Shown: positions 54,544-63,990 of the stretch, piece by piece
Layout of the letters: the number at the start of each line of letters is the position of its first letter
How positions within the stretch are numbered: position 1 is the stretch's first letter
Source of the DNA: Paraglaciecola hydrolytica
Lineage (GTDB): Bacteria; Pseudomonadota; Gammaproteobacteria; Enterobacterales; Alteromonadaceae
Length of the DNA stretch: 64,000 bases
Assembly (NCBI RefSeq): GCF_001565895.1
Contig: NZ_LSNE01000003.1
Location: 241,428 to 305,427 of the forward strand
Reading direction: 5' to 3'
Position numbers and translations under genes: made by a program
The notes under the pieces: model-generated
What the model saw: the letters and a program-made list of their open reading frames with translations, nothing else
The model's database searches: none
Told to the model about the DNA's origin: nothing

Positions 54544-55671
54544 TTAAAGTCGGAGTTTTCTAAGACAGTCAACTAATTGCGTGGCTTGCTGCGCGGTATT
54601 ATAGATATGCAATGACAAGCGCAAGATCGAGCTGCGTCGATCATAGTAAGCACCAAAAGATGTGAGATCTTCAACAAACGCCTGCATCGCCGCAGGCTTA
54701 AAGTCCAAACACAAAGTACCACCTTGTTGCTCTAAGTCATGCTGACTCAGTAATAATGGTTCAGCAGCCTGATACACTTTTTGCCGCAACTGGCGATTAT
54801 GTTTGGCAATCTGTGCTACACCAATTTGATTAATTTGCTGCAAGCTGCCCAATGCCGTGGCAAAAGGCGCAATACTCGGGGTACCACCCCAAAAACGTTT
54901 GGCATTGTAAGCATACACAAAATGTTCAATATCAAATTCAAAGGGATTAGCGTGGGAAAACCAGCCTACATCCAGTGGTTTAAGTGCCTCTATTTGCGAG
55001 GGCTCTAACCACATAAAACCAGCGCCGGGGCCACCACATAACCATTTAACACAAGAGCCCAATACACAATCCGCTTGCCAAGCAACTACATCGACAGGCA
55101 CTACACCAATAGATTGCGCCACATCCACTATAACTTTGGCTTGTTTGGCATGAGCCAAGGCAGAGATCTCAGCCACCGGCGATAATACCCCAGTATTGCT
55201 GTGCACATGGGTGATCAATACCGCTGCGGTTCTATCGCTGATCTGGCTTCGCCATTGCTGTAAGTCGCGTGGGCTATGTTGCTCAACAATGAGTTCAAAC
55301 TCATAACCCGCTTGTGTTAAAGCTTGCGCCACAAAGCCCATGGACGGAAAGGCGCTGGCATGCATCAATATGACGTTTTTGGATGGATTAAGTGGCAAGG
55401 CCTGCAAGTACTTAGTTAAGCCACTGGATACATTTGATTGAGGACAAATATCCTTGCCATCTGCGCCGATGATCTTGCCCAGTTCAGCGCAAAAATCATC
55501 AATAATACCCAACCACTTTGGCCAAGCGTCACCGCCTTGTTGTTGCCATGGATTCAAATAACGTTGAGTCAGAGTTTGTTCTGCGTTTTTTGGCAAACAG
55601 CCAACCGAATGGCTTAACAAATACATGCCCTGTGGCACATTAAACAAGGATTCAGTTGTGTGCAATTTCAC
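54544..55671 (-). CDS. Kynureninase-like PLP enzyme (aminotransferase class V)
   Basis: PLP-dependent fold type I enzyme of 375 residues. The PLP lysine is in GSCVKWLCGGPGAGFMW near residues 203-219, and VIVDVAQSIGVVPVDV holds the aspartate that pairs with the pyridine nitrogen. These patterns, and the position just downstream of kynA with a three-base gap, support cleavage of kynurenine to anthranilate. The protein is shorter than typical KynU (about 415) and diverges at the N-terminus, so a different class V substrate is possible. No kynurenine formamidase gene is adjacent. Confidence 0.72.
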   Translation of the reverse strand: MKLHTTESLFNVPQGMYLLSHSVGCLPKNAEQTLTQRYLNPWQQQGGDAWPKWLGIIDDFCAELGKIIGADGKDICPQSNVSSGLTKYLQALPLNPSKNVILMHASAFPSMGFVAQALTQAGYEFELIVEQHSPRDLQQWRSQISDRTAAVLITHVHSNTGVLSPVAEISALAHAKQAKVIVDVAQSIGVVPVDVVAWQADCVLGSCVKWLCGGPGAGFMWLEPSQIEALKPLDVGWFSHANPFEFDIEHFVYAYNAKRFWGGTPSIAPFATALGSLQQINQIGVAQIAKHNRQLRQKVYQAAEPLLLSQHDLEQQGGTLCLDFKPAAMQAFVEDLTSFGAYYDRRSSILRLSLHIYNTAQQATQLVDCLRKLRL

Positions 55672-55674
55672 GGT

Positions 55675-56433
55675 TTAGGACTCGGCACTGTGAAAAGGGC
55701 ATTGGCTAATAGATTCGCGCACTGTGCCATAAGATCCACCCCAAGTGTCTGTCATGCGGCTGCGAATATCCCACAATTCAGGGAAAAATCGATGTTTAGC
55801 CCCCGTTTGTAACAACTCAACCGGCCGGCCTTTTAAGGATTTTGACGCCATACCAATAGAACGTTGGATCAAGAAAATGTGATTACTGCGGAATTTTTGC
55901 AATTGCTCATCAAATTCCACCAAAGCTTCTGCAATGGCGTAGCTATCATCGTGGGCAAATTCACTGTCATAAATTTGTTCAACCGTTTTGCCACGTTTAA
56001 CTAAGTACTGTTCATTAAACACCTCCCACAAATCAGCAGGAATTTTTAATAAAGTCCGAAAACCCGGTGACTCCTGACCACTGCCGTTACCCAACTGCAA
56101 ACGTATTTCTTGATACTCTTTTGGCGACATGGTTTCGAGCAAGTCGAGTTGCTGGGTCATCATGCGCTGAATAAAATTGACCCGCTGCATCAAATTCAGC
56201 ACCTTCAGAGTGTGTTGTTTTTCCATCAGTTCGAGCACATCAATCAAGCTATAGATCATCAACTTCATCCATAACTCTTCTACCTGATGCACAATTTGAA
56301 ATTGTAATTCGTCGCCGTTACATAGTTTGTCGAGCGGTTTTTGACAGGACAGTAAACGTTCACAGTTTAAGTACACGCCATAATCTAACATGGCGGGTGA
56401 TTCTATTAAGGCAGAGTATTTAGTTCGAAACAT
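55675..56433 (-). CDS. kynA: Tryptophan 2,3-dioxygenase KynA
   Basis: Haem dioxygenase that opens the indole ring of tryptophan to N-formylkynurenine. Conserved features are LDYGVYLNCERLLSCQ, the distal-site FQIVHQVEELWMKLM near 46-60, SPGFRTLLK, the proximal haem histidine in NHIFLIQRSIG near 183-193, and RFFPELWDIRSRM. Length 252 is a little below the usual 260-290. It leads a two-gene unit with the kynureninase-like gene and is divergent from an Lrp-type regulator across 106 bases. Confidence 0.92.
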   Translation of the reverse strand: MFRTKYSALIESPAMLDYGVYLNCERLLSCQKPLDKLCNGDELQFQIVHQVEELWMKLMIYSLIDVLELMEKQHTLKVLNLMQRVNFIQRMMTQQLDLLETMSPKEYQEIRLQLGNGSGQESPGFRTLLKIPADLWEVFNEQYLVKRGKTVEQIYDSEFAHDDSYAIAEALVEFDEQLQKFRSNHIFLIQRSIGMASKSLKGRPVELLQTGAKHRFFPELWDIRSRMTDTWGGSYGTVRESISQCPFHSAES

Positions 56434-56482
56434 GGCAGCTATTCACCGAGAAAATAAAAACCATAATAGTCCGCTTCCTCTC

Positions 56483-56493
56483 GAACATTGTTC
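56483..56493. promoter_or_regulatory. Candidate operator in the kynA/kynR divergent gap
   Basis: Perfect palindrome GAACA-T-TGTTC in the 106-base gap between kynA and the Lrp-family gene. A -10-like TATACT lies at 56498-56503 toward the regulator. The position fits autoregulation and control of kynA by one dimeric protein. Confidence 0.45.
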
Positions 56494-56539
56494 CATTTAT
56501 ACTCAAATAATAGATATTTTGAGAACGATAACCCTATTT

Positions 56540-57025
56540 ATGGCTAATATTAAAAACAAAACCACAAAATTACTCCACTCTTTGGTCGAACTAGCGATCT
56601 TAAAAAATTTGGAAGCAGACGGTCGCCTGTCTTTTGCCGTTTTGGGAGAGCGGCTTGGTATCAGCAAAACCCCGTGTTGGAACAAGGTGCAGGACCTACA
56701 AAACAGCGGTGTTATTGAAGCTTACAGTGCGCGCATTAACCCCGGCAAACTTGGCTTAACCATTCGCGCTTTGGTGCATGTGGTGGTTAATTTCAGTCAT
56801 TATAAAGAATTTGAGCAAGCCATTGTTGCCCACCCCAATGCGCGCTCCTGCCATGCTGTTACTGGCGAATATGATTATGTACTGGAAATTCTAGCCCGCG
56901 ATATTCAAGAGTTTGATCAACTACTACGTGAAAATCTCAGTCAATTGCCCGGAGTTGAACGCTTTAATACATCCATTTCGACTCGTATGGTTAAACAAGA
57001 CGGCCCCTACACACAAATGCTCTAA
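56540..57025 (+). CDS. Lrp/AsnC-family regulator (KynR-like)
   Basis: DNA-binding regulator of 161 residues. The HTH is in ADGRLSFAVLGERLGISKT and PCWNKVQDLQNSGVIEAY, followed by the RAM domain with AVTGEYDYVLEILARDI and LPGVERFNTSIS. ATG 56540 is chosen because an upstream in-frame start would run into the kynA promoter and lacks conservation. Divergence from kynA-kynU parallels KynR of Pseudomonas, which responds to kynurenine. Effector binding is inferred from context only. Confidence 0.85.
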   Translation: MANIKNKTTKLLHSLVELAILKNLEADGRLSFAVLGERLGISKTPCWNKVQDLQNSGVIEAYSARINPGKLGLTIRALVHVVVNFSHYKEFEQAIVAHPNARSCHAVTGEYDYVLEILARDIQEFDQLLRENLSQLPGVERFNTSISTRMVKQDGPYTQML

Positions 57026-57063
57026 GGTGAATTCGGCTTAGCTTAGTCACCTCAATGCAAAAG

Positions 57064-58266
57064 TTAATGTTTATGAGTGGCGAGATGTTGTTGAAGTAAG
57101 TCTTTTCCATAATCGTTACCATTAGGGGTACGGATGACCACATGAATATGATCGCGAGTCGGTACTCCATTCTCATGCAACATTTCTGTACCAACAGGGA
57201 CTTGATGGTCAAACTCAATCAATATCACCGGACTATGTATGCGGTAGTAAAACACACTGTCATCGTTAACGTCCCCTACCCAGGCAAACCACGTATTTTC
57301 TAAGTGAGTACGTACCTCATCCATGCGGACTTTGGCATGGGATTCTTTCATATTCGCTACATAAGAACCTATCAGGTCGAGTAATTTGTGTTGTTGTTCC
57401 TCGTCAAGCACAGAGGCCTTAATACCGCTATAATCGATTACCAAATTGTCTTGATGGGCGGCTGCTTGCATATTGTCATGGGTTTTCCGAGAGGACAGTG
57501 TGGCGGCTTGCTGTTGATCAGTAGTAAGCGATTGCATCAAGGCAAGTCCCCTATCCTGCTCTGCTTGTAACACTTTATTACCTGCATATTTTCCACTTGT
57601 GGTCACTGCTGGTTCGGCGCCCAGAAAAGTGGGTGTCATTACAACTTGATCGCCCATCACAAAATAATTGATCACAAGATGGTGTCCATCCATTTGCCAT
57701 CCCCAAGGTTCTTTGTCATCGGGTGTACCCATAATGGTCAGAAAATAGAGATCTTCATCGAGGAAACCATGACCATTCAATTCCGATAGGGTGCGATCTG
57801 TTTTCATAATATTCTTACTTAAATCCAGTCCTTTGGCGCTTAACGACGACTCGAGTAAGCCCCAAGCTGCTTTTCGCTGCTCGTGGTTCATCTCTTTGAG
57901 GCTGAGTCCCTGACGTACATAAATACCATTGTCTACATTGAACCAACGCCGCCATTCTGGATCGTCCACCGCAAATTGTGTGCGGATCAATTCAGGTGTT
58001 GAAAGTAGGCTGAGGTAAGCTTTGGCAGCTTCTACAATAGGGGCTGTGCTGACCCCGGTATTGCGAATAGGAAAAAGTTCTTGTTGCTTGCCTTGCGAGG
58101 TACTAAGACCTTCAAAACGCTCAGCGAGCGCCGCAACTTCTATATCAGAGAAGTGTTTTTTAACGGCTAAAAAGTCATTTGAATACTTATCTTGCTGGGC
58201 TATGCACAATCCACTGGTTGACAGCATGGCAACCATTATCACCCACAAGCAATTTTGAACTTTCAT
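57064..58266 (-). CDS. DUF3500 family exported protein
   Basis: Protein of about 400 residues with a signal peptide (WVIMVAMLSTSGLCIAQ). The body matches DUF3500: PEWRRWFNVDNGIYVRQGLSL, GHGFLDEDLYFLTIMG, PWGWQMDGHHLVINYFVMGDQVVMTPTFLGAEPA (given in parts), NTWFAWVG and SPVILIEFDHQ, ending with a HIHVVIRTPNGNDYG histidine-rich segment. The function of the family is not established. AGAGG lies five bases before ATG 58266, preferred to the adjoining GTG. No partner genes are evident. Confidence 0.75.
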   Translation of the reverse strand: MKVQNCLWVIMVAMLSTSGLCIAQQDKYSNDFLAVKKHFSDIEVAALAERFEGLSTSQGKQQELFPIRNTGVSTAPIVEAAKAYLSLLSTPELIRTQFAVDDPEWRRWFNVDNGIYVRQGLSLKEMNHEQRKAAWGLLESSLSAKGLDLSKNIMKTDRTLSELNGHGFLDEDLYFLTIMGTPDDKEPWGWQMDGHHLVINYFVMGDQVVMTPTFLGAEPAVTTSGKYAGNKVLQAEQDRGLALMQSLTTDQQQAATLSSRKTHDNMQAAAHQDNLVIDYSGIKASVLDEEQQHKLLDLIGSYVANMKESHAKVRMDEVRTHLENTWFAWVGDVNDDSVFYYRIHSPVILIEFDHQVPVGTEMLHENGVPTRDHIHVVIRTPNGNDYGKDLLQQHLATHKH

Positions 58267-58429
58267 CACCGCCTCTCCGTTATTTTACTGTTCGAGCATA
58301 GGTTAGTTGTAGCCATTAACAAAATCGACAAACACATTAAATACTGCAATGGCGCTGAGTTAGTTAAAAGACTCTATATGTTGCTGATTATGACTAGTGT
58401 ATCTCTACTAATTTAAACTGAACTACTTC

Positions 58430-59299
58430 TTATCCTCGACCAAAACATTCCACAAAAGCATCGGCAAAACGCTGAGCCGCCAAAGGATCCATGTTGAAAT
58501 ACAACGAAGGCTCAATCAGTTCTATCTCCATCAAAGCAAACTCTCCCTGATGGCGCACTAAATCTATACGTGCATACAAGGCATCCTCTGGTAAAGAGGC
58601 CAGCGCATGACGAGAGCAAGTCAACATTTCTTCACAAGGCTCTATGCTTTGCAACAAACCACCATGCTCTTCCTGAACTCGAAAATCCCCACTTTTTGGG
58701 CGTTTTAAAATGGCATGACTGTAATGCCCAGCAAAATAAAATAAGGAATACTCGCCCTCTTCCACTATAGCGGGTAAAAAGGGCTGCAACATAAAGGGCC
58801 GCTTGGCAAATTCTGTTGTGAGTTGCTGGTGCATATCGCGCAGGTTTTGTGACGTCAAACGATAGGTATGATCGGCATTCGCACTGATCAAAGGTTTGAT
58901 CACCAATTGCTGGCAAGCAAACTGTATAAAACCTTGCTGAATCTGTTGTAGCTCAAAAGAGTCAAACCATAAGGTCGGTACGATATTAATGCCTTGTTGC
59001 TGCATATCTCGTAAATAGTCTTTGCTGATATTCCATTTAACCAGCTTAAGCGGGTTTTCGAGGCGCGCACTAGAGGCTTCTATCGTCTCTAAACAGGCTA
59101 AAAATGCAGATGCGTCGCTTTGATAATCCCAAGTACTGCGGATCACCACTACGTCATAGTTTGACCAATCCACATCCGGTTTACGCCACGAAACATGCTC
59201 TGCCTGCCAGCCCAATTTTTGCAGCGGCTCAAAGGCCATATCATCATATGCAAAAAAGTTTTCTAACGAATCCATGGATAAAAATGCGCACTTTTTCAT
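58430..59299 (-). CDS. ATP-grasp domain protein (glutathione-synthetase/RimK-like)
   Basis: Cytosolic ATP-grasp ligase-like protein of 289 residues. The N-terminal domain has KKCAFLSMDSLENF and VVVIRSTWDYQ; the ATP-grasp part has LVIKPLISANADHTYRL, FMLQPFLPAIVEEGEYSLFYF and the metal-binding end ALMEIELIEPSLYFNMDP. The family includes unassigned proteins close to prokaryotic glutathione synthetase and cycloserine-type ligases. ATG 59299 is chosen as the likely start because it opens the conserved region; the in-frame start at 59362 has no ribosome site. Substrates unknown. Confidence 0.7.
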   Translation of the reverse strand: MKKCAFLSMDSLENFFAYDDMAFEPLQKLGWQAEHVSWRKPDVDWSNYDVVVIRSTWDYQSDASAFLACLETIEASSARLENPLKLVKWNISKDYLRDMQQQGINIVPTLWFDSFELQQIQQGFIQFACQQLVIKPLISANADHTYRLTSQNLRDMHQQLTTEFAKRPFMLQPFLPAIVEEGEYSLFYFAGHYSHAILKRPKSGDFRVQEEHGGLLQSIEPCEEMLTCSRHALASLPEDALYARIDLVRHQGEFALMEIELIEPSLYFNMDPLAAQRFADAFVECFGRG

Positions 59300-59562
59300 A
59301 GCCTTAAATTTCTCATATTTATCAAGCACCTTGCTTGCAATCCTTGTTGTTATGTTAAGCACTTTAACAGATAAAAACGTTTATTTTTCAACTGTCTATT
59401 TGACTGTTTATTAGCCTTTTTTCGCTCAAATAGGCTTAATTGTTACAAAACCTCCATTTAGCCTGTTTTGCTTACATAATTTAACAATTGCAAATATTAA
59501 CTTGGTCTCAGCTACGTTATCATGCAGCTAATCGAACCAGGATAAAATGGACGCAAATAAAA

Positions 59563-60723
59563 ATGAAAACAAATTGGAAAAAAATTGCACTTCCTTTCAT
59601 CGTATTAATTGTAGGTTTTGGTGGCATGCAAGCCATCAATGCATCAGCCGAAAAAGAACAAGAAAAAAAGCCGGTTGATACCCGCCCAACAGTCAAAGTT
59701 GAAGCGGCATTGTCGCAAGATTACCAAGTACTCATTAGTAGTTTTGGTGAAGTTAATCCGCTAGAAAGCACCATGTTGTCGGCTCAAGTATCAGGTGAAG
59801 TCATCGCTTGGAATGAAAATTTTGTGCCCGGTGGTTTAGTGCTCAGAGGCGAAACGCTGTTTGCCATCGAAAAAGATACCTATGAAGCTGCATTGTTACA
59901 GGCTGAGGCGAGCTTAAGCTCGGCACAATCCCTGTTGATAGAAGAGCAAGCTCGCGCACAAGTAGCCAAGCAAGAAGCTAAAAATTTACCCCAAGCCAAA
60001 ATAACCGATTTGTATTTACGCAAACCACAATTGCTCAGTGCTGAAGCCGCGCTTAAATCTGCTCAAGCAAAAATAAAAATTGCCCAACGTGATCTTGATA
60101 ACTGCGAAGTCAAAGCCCCTTATGATGCACTGGTGATCAACCGTAATGTCGGTGTGGGTCAATACGTTAACCAAGGCACACAAATCGCTCAATTAAACAA
60201 TGTTGAAAAAGCCGAGATTATCATTCCTGTTGCAGGTTTTGATAATGCGTTTTTGCCCAGCGGTTTAGCCGGTACCGTCGCCACGATCAGCACTAAGGGT
60301 TTTGATGCGGTAAGTCGTGAAGGTTTAATCGCACGAGATTTAGGCATAGTTGATAAAGCCACGCGTATGAGCCAGCTCGTTATTCGGGTAGATGATCCCT
60401 ATGGTATTAACAATGGCCTACCCGCCCTTAAATACGGTACCTATGTTGAAGTAGCGTTTAAAGGCAGGACCCTGCAACAAATTTACCGCTTACCTCAAGA
60501 GTTAGTCTCTAATCGTACCGTATGGATAGTCGATAAAGATAATAAACTAGAGCCACGTAAGGTGGATATTATTCGTGAAGAGGGAGAGTATTTTTTAATT
60601 GGCGAAGGTTTAGCTAATGACGAAAAAATTGTGGTCACCCTACCTGAATACCCACAAAAGGGTATGGAAGTAAAAACGGTTCAAGCCTCTGGCAGTGATA
60701 TGACTGCTAAAAACGCTTCATAG
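59563..60723 (+). CDS. RND efflux periplasmic adaptor
   Basis: Membrane fusion protein of 386 residues from ATG 59563, chosen because it opens a signal-anchor (KIALPFIVLIVGFGGMQAI). The lipoyl half is LSAQVSGEVIAWNENFVPGG near 75-94, then a helical hairpin (about 108-190) and CEVKAPYDALVINRNVGVGQYVNQG. No lipobox is present. It lies nine bases upstream of the RND permease, so the two are co-transcribed. No outer-membrane channel gene is adjacent. Confidence 0.9.
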   Translation: MKTNWKKIALPFIVLIVGFGGMQAINASAEKEQEKKPVDTRPTVKVEAALSQDYQVLISSFGEVNPLESTMLSAQVSGEVIAWNENFVPGGLVLRGETLFAIEKDTYEAALLQAEASLSSAQSLLIEEQARAQVAKQEAKNLPQAKITDLYLRKPQLLSAEAALKSAQAKIKIAQRDLDNCEVKAPYDALVINRNVGVGQYVNQGTQIAQLNNVEKAEIIIPVAGFDNAFLPSGLAGTVATISTKGFDAVSREGLIARDLGIVDKATRMSQLVIRVDDPYGINNGLPALKYGTYVEVAFKGRTLQQIYRLPQELVSNRTVWIVDKDNKLEPRKVDIIREEGEYFLIGEGLANDEKIVVTLPEYPQKGMEVKTVQASGSDMTAKNAS

Positions 60724-60731
60724 GAGACACA

Positions 60732-63700
60732 ATGGACGCTAACACCACCAAAGAAAAAGGTTTAATCGCCTATTTCGCCAGCAACTCTGTTGCGGCAAAT
60801 TTAATGATGGGATTCATTATCGTGATGGGTTTAGTGAGTTATTTCACTATTCAAAGGCAGATGTTTCCTAATATTGAAATTAACTACATTAATATTTCAG
60901 CGACCTATCGTGGTGCTTCCCCACAAGAAATCGAAGAAAGTATCTTAATTAAAATTGAAGAATCTCTTAAAGATATCACTGAGATAAAAAAATTAGTCGC
61001 ACGCTCTTACCGTAACGCCGGTAGCGTGAGTTTAGAAATTTATCCCGATGAAAAACTCACTGACGTATTAGACAAAGTCAAAGCAAGGGTAGACAGCATT
61101 GCTACTTTTCCAGCCGACATGGAACCAGTGCAAGTATCTCAAGTTGAATTTAAGCAAGATGTTATCGAAATGTCTTTGGTGGGTGATTTACCACTGACCG
61201 AACTTAAACCCATCGCCAAACAAATAGAAAAAGAATTACTCGAACTCGACAATATCTCATTAGTAGGCCTTGAAGCGCCTGAAGATGAAATTGCCATTGA
61301 AATCCAGCCCGATGTATTGCGTAAATATAACCTAACTCTTAACGATGTCAGTGCGGCAATTCGCCGTCATTCAGCTAATTTTTCAGCTGGGCAAATTCGT
61401 ACCGACGCAGGGATCATTTCTGTCAGGGTTGAAAACCAATATTACGACGGTGAAGAATTTGGCCAAATCCCGGTAAAAATAGGCGCCAACGGCGCAAGAG
61501 TCTTATTACAAGACATCGCGACGATTCAAGATGGTTTTACCGAAGGTGAGCGTTACTTTAAATACAGTGGTCAGAACGCTATTTTTATGGATGTTAAAGC
61601 CACCAAAACCCAAAACATTATCCCCGTTGCCCAATCAGTCCATAACTACATCGAGCAAAAAAATAAATCCTTACCCTCAGGCCTACAGTTAAAAGTCTTA
61701 GTGGATATGACTTATTACCTCAATGGCCGTTTGGATATGATGATTAAAAACCTTATCCAGGGCGCTATTCTGGTGGCCATTTTATTGTCTATTTTCTTGC
61801 GTTTTCGTTTAGCGTTTTGGGTCATGATGGGTTTGCCCGTGTGTTTCCTTGGCGCAGTGATGATGATGCCAGTGCTGGGTGTTAGTATTAATATCCTGTC
61901 ACTGTTTGCCTTTATTATGGTGCTCGGTATCGTGGTCGACGATGCTATCGTTATAGGGGAAAGTGCTTATTCTGAAGTGGAAGAAAAAGGCGGCGGTGTA
62001 GACAACGTCGTACGGGGTGCAAAAAAAGTAGCAACACCCGCCACCTTTGGGGTATTAACCACTATTGCGGTATTTGCTCCTTCGGTTTTTTCCACAGGTC
62101 CTGAAGGCGCATTTTTCTATAACATCGCTACCGTAGTTATATTGTGTTTGATATTTAGCTTAATCGAATCCAAGTGGATACTACCTGCCCACATTGCCAA
62201 GATTAACTTTACACCAATCAAACCCGGCAGTTGGCGTGAGCGTTTTAATACCTCATTTTTTAGTTTTGTGAATGGACCATACCGCAACTTTGTCAATCGT
62301 TGTATCGAATGGCGTTATGTCACCTTTACGGTTTTTATCGCCTTGTTAATGTTCAGTATGGCCATGTTCAACGCCAACTATGTGCGTTTTATACCCACGC
62401 CTAAAGTGCCTCATGACTTTCCTTCGATCAGAATAGAAATGAATGAAACCGTATCTGATGAAATGACCATTGACGCCTTAAAAACCATCGAAAAAATCGT
62501 TTTGGATACCGAAGAAAAAATCAAACAAGAATATGATGGTCAGGGTATGGTGAGAGACTTACTGGCCTTTAACCAAGGACGCACTGAAGCCCGTATGGTT
62601 ATGCCTTTGGTAGCCGAAGATGATCGTCCTTTTGATACCTTTGAATTAGCCAGACGCTGGCGCGAGGTGATGCCGGTTATTCCAGGTATGAAATCTCTAA
62701 CCATTCAGGATGACATCAATGGCGGCGGTAATGACGGTGAGTTTGGTTATTTACTCTATGGCCCCGATGTTGAAACTCTAAACGCTGCGGGTCTTGAGTT
62801 CATTACCTTGCTGCAACAAGAAAAAGGTTTGTACGACGTTAGTTCAACCATTGATCCGGCCAGTAAAGAAATTCAGATGGAATTACTGCCCGTTGCTTAT
62901 GATTTAGGGCTGAATCTTTCTAGTATCGCTTCTCAGGTAGGTGCCAGCTTTTACGGTGATCAAAGCCAGCGCGTGATCCGCGATGGTGAAGAAGTCAGAG
63001 TGATGGTGCGTTACCCTAAACTCACCCGCGAACGTTTTGCCGCCTTAAAATACACCGTTATCAGCACGCCTGATGGTAAAGAAGTATTGCTTGGTGACGT
63101 TGTTACCTTGAGTGAGAAACCCGGTATCAGCTATATTCGCCGTGAAAGTGGTTATCGCAGTGTCTATGTTTGGGGCGCCATCGACGAAGAAGTCGTAGAA
63201 CCTAACGAAGTGGTTAAAATTATCGAAGATAAATTGCTGCCGCAAATGAAAGAGTCCTTCCCTTCGGTTAAAACCGAATTAGGTGGCTCGGTAGAAGAGC
63301 AACAATCCCAGCAAAATGAACAACTGATGTTTTTTATCGCTGGCATGATCATGGTTTTCATTTTACTCGCCGTACCTTTAAAAAGTTATAGCCAGCCGTT
63401 GATCATTATGTCGGTTATTCCTTTTAGTTTAACCGGTGCCATTTGGGGACATTTTGTTTTTGGCATGGACATGAGTATGATGTCGGTATTTGGACTTATC
63501 GCTGCTGCAGGTGTCGTCATCAACGACAGCTTGGTTATGACTGACTTTGTTAATCAACGCCGAGCGCAAGGTTATAGTGTTCGTGACGCGGTGTCTGAGG
63601 CGGGCTGTGCACGTTTTCGGGCAATTACGTTAACCTCTATCACCACCTTTTTTGGGGTGGTGCCGATTATGTTCGAACCCAGCATGCAAGCCAAATTTGT

Positions 63701-63887
63701 GGCGCCCATGGCAAACGCCTTAGGTTTTGCCGTGCTTTACGCCACGGTTGTTACCTTGGTATTAGTACCTTGTTTGTATATGGTGTTAGAGGATATGAAA
63801 GCAGGTTTTAGTAAGATAGGTGGTTTATTTGGCAAACTAAAACCACGTAAAAAAATAGTGACGGACAATACGCCATCTGAAGCATAA
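60732..63887 (+). CDS. RND efflux permease
   Basis: Inner-membrane proton-driven exporter of 1051 residues. The first membrane segment is NLMMGFIIVMGLVSYFTI; the fourth carries the two aspartates in VLGIVVDDAIVIGES; and the tenth reads AAAGVVINDSLVMTDF, without the AcrB lysine. This pattern fits the VexB/MexF-like outlier RND groups rather than classic AcrB. It is preceded by its adaptor gene. Substrate unknown. Confidence 0.92.
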   Translation: MDANTTKEKGLIAYFASNSVAANLMMGFIIVMGLVSYFTIQRQMFPNIEINYINISATYRGASPQEIEESILIKIEESLKDITEIKKLVARSYRNAGSVSLEIYPDEKLTDVLDKVKARVDSIATFPADMEPVQVSQVEFKQDVIEMSLVGDLPLTELKPIAKQIEKELLELDNISLVGLEAPEDEIAIEIQPDVLRKYNLTLNDVSAAIRRHSANFSAGQIRTDAGIISVRVENQYYDGEEFGQIPVKIGANGARVLLQDIATIQDGFTEGERYFKYSGQNAIFMDVKATKTQNIIPVAQSVHNYIEQKNKSLPSGLQLKVLVDMTYYLNGRLDMMIKNLIQGAILVAILLSIFLRFRLAFWVMMGLPVCFLGAVMMMPVLGVSINILSLFAFIMVLGIVVDDAIVIGESAYSEVEEKGGGVDNVVRGAKKVATPATFGVLTTIAVFAPSVFSTGPEGAFFYNIATVVILCLIFSLIESKWILPAHIAKINFTPIKPGSWRERFNTSFFSFVNGPYRNFVNRCIEWRYVTFTVFIALLMFSMAMFNANYVRFIPTPKVPHDFPSIRIEMNETVSDEMTIDALKTIEKIVLDTEEKIKQEYDGQGMVRDLLAFNQGRTEARMVMPLVAEDDRPFDTFELARRWREVMPVIPGMKSLTIQDDINGGGNDGEFGYLLYGPDVETLNAAGLEFITLLQQEKGLYDVSSTIDPASKEIQMELLPVAYDLGLNLSSIASQVGASFYGDQSQRVIRDGEEVRVMVRYPKLTRERFAALKYTVISTPDGKEVLLGDVVTLSEKPGISYIRRESGYRSVYVWGAIDEEVVEPNEVVKIIEDKLLPQMKESFPSVKTELGGSVEEQQSQQNEQLMFFIAGMIMVFILLAVPLKSYSQPLIIMSVIPFSLTGAIWGHFVFGMDMSMMSVFGLIAAAGVVINDSLVMTDFVNQRRAQGYSVRDAVSEAGCARFRAITLTSITTFFGVVPIMFEPSMQAKFVAPMANALGFAVLYATVVTLVLVPCLYMVLEDMKAGFSKIGGLFGKLKPRKKIVTDNTPSEA

Positions 63888-63911
63888 ACTACGAAAAAAG
63901 CGCCTAAGGGC

Positions 63912-63929
63912 TAATGCCGATCAGTTAAG
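63912..63929 (+). mobile_element. Probable left terminal repeat of an IS4-type insertion sequence
   Basis: TAATGCCGATCAGTTAAG matches, as I remember it, the terminal inverted repeat of IS4-group elements. It lies 25 bases after the RND stop. The transposase and the right end would be beyond the window, so only the left end is visible. Confidence 0.5.
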
Positions 63930-63956
63930 AAATTGACATTTGGCATAAGAGGATCA

Positions 63957-63990
63957 AAATCCGATGATCGTAAGGTCATCGGATTTTTTT
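63957..63990 (+). terminator. Hairpin with T-run inside the presumed IS end
   Basis: Stem AAATCCGATGA (63957-63967) with TCATCGGATTT (63976-63986), loop TCGTAAGG, then T. It ends transcription of the RND operon or shields the IS transposase from read-through. Its place 28 bases inside the presumed terminal repeat suggests the latter. Confidence 0.75.

Noticed and set aside
54544..55671. Cysteine desulfurase instead of kynureninase
   Set aside because: The class V fold fits both, but there is no isc/suf context and the gene is three bases from kynA; I keep kynureninase-like with reduced confidence.
59488..59562. Longer N-terminus of the second RND adaptor
   Set aside because: The extra 25 residues are polar and would bury the signal-anchor; ATG 59563 gives a normal adaptor N-terminus.
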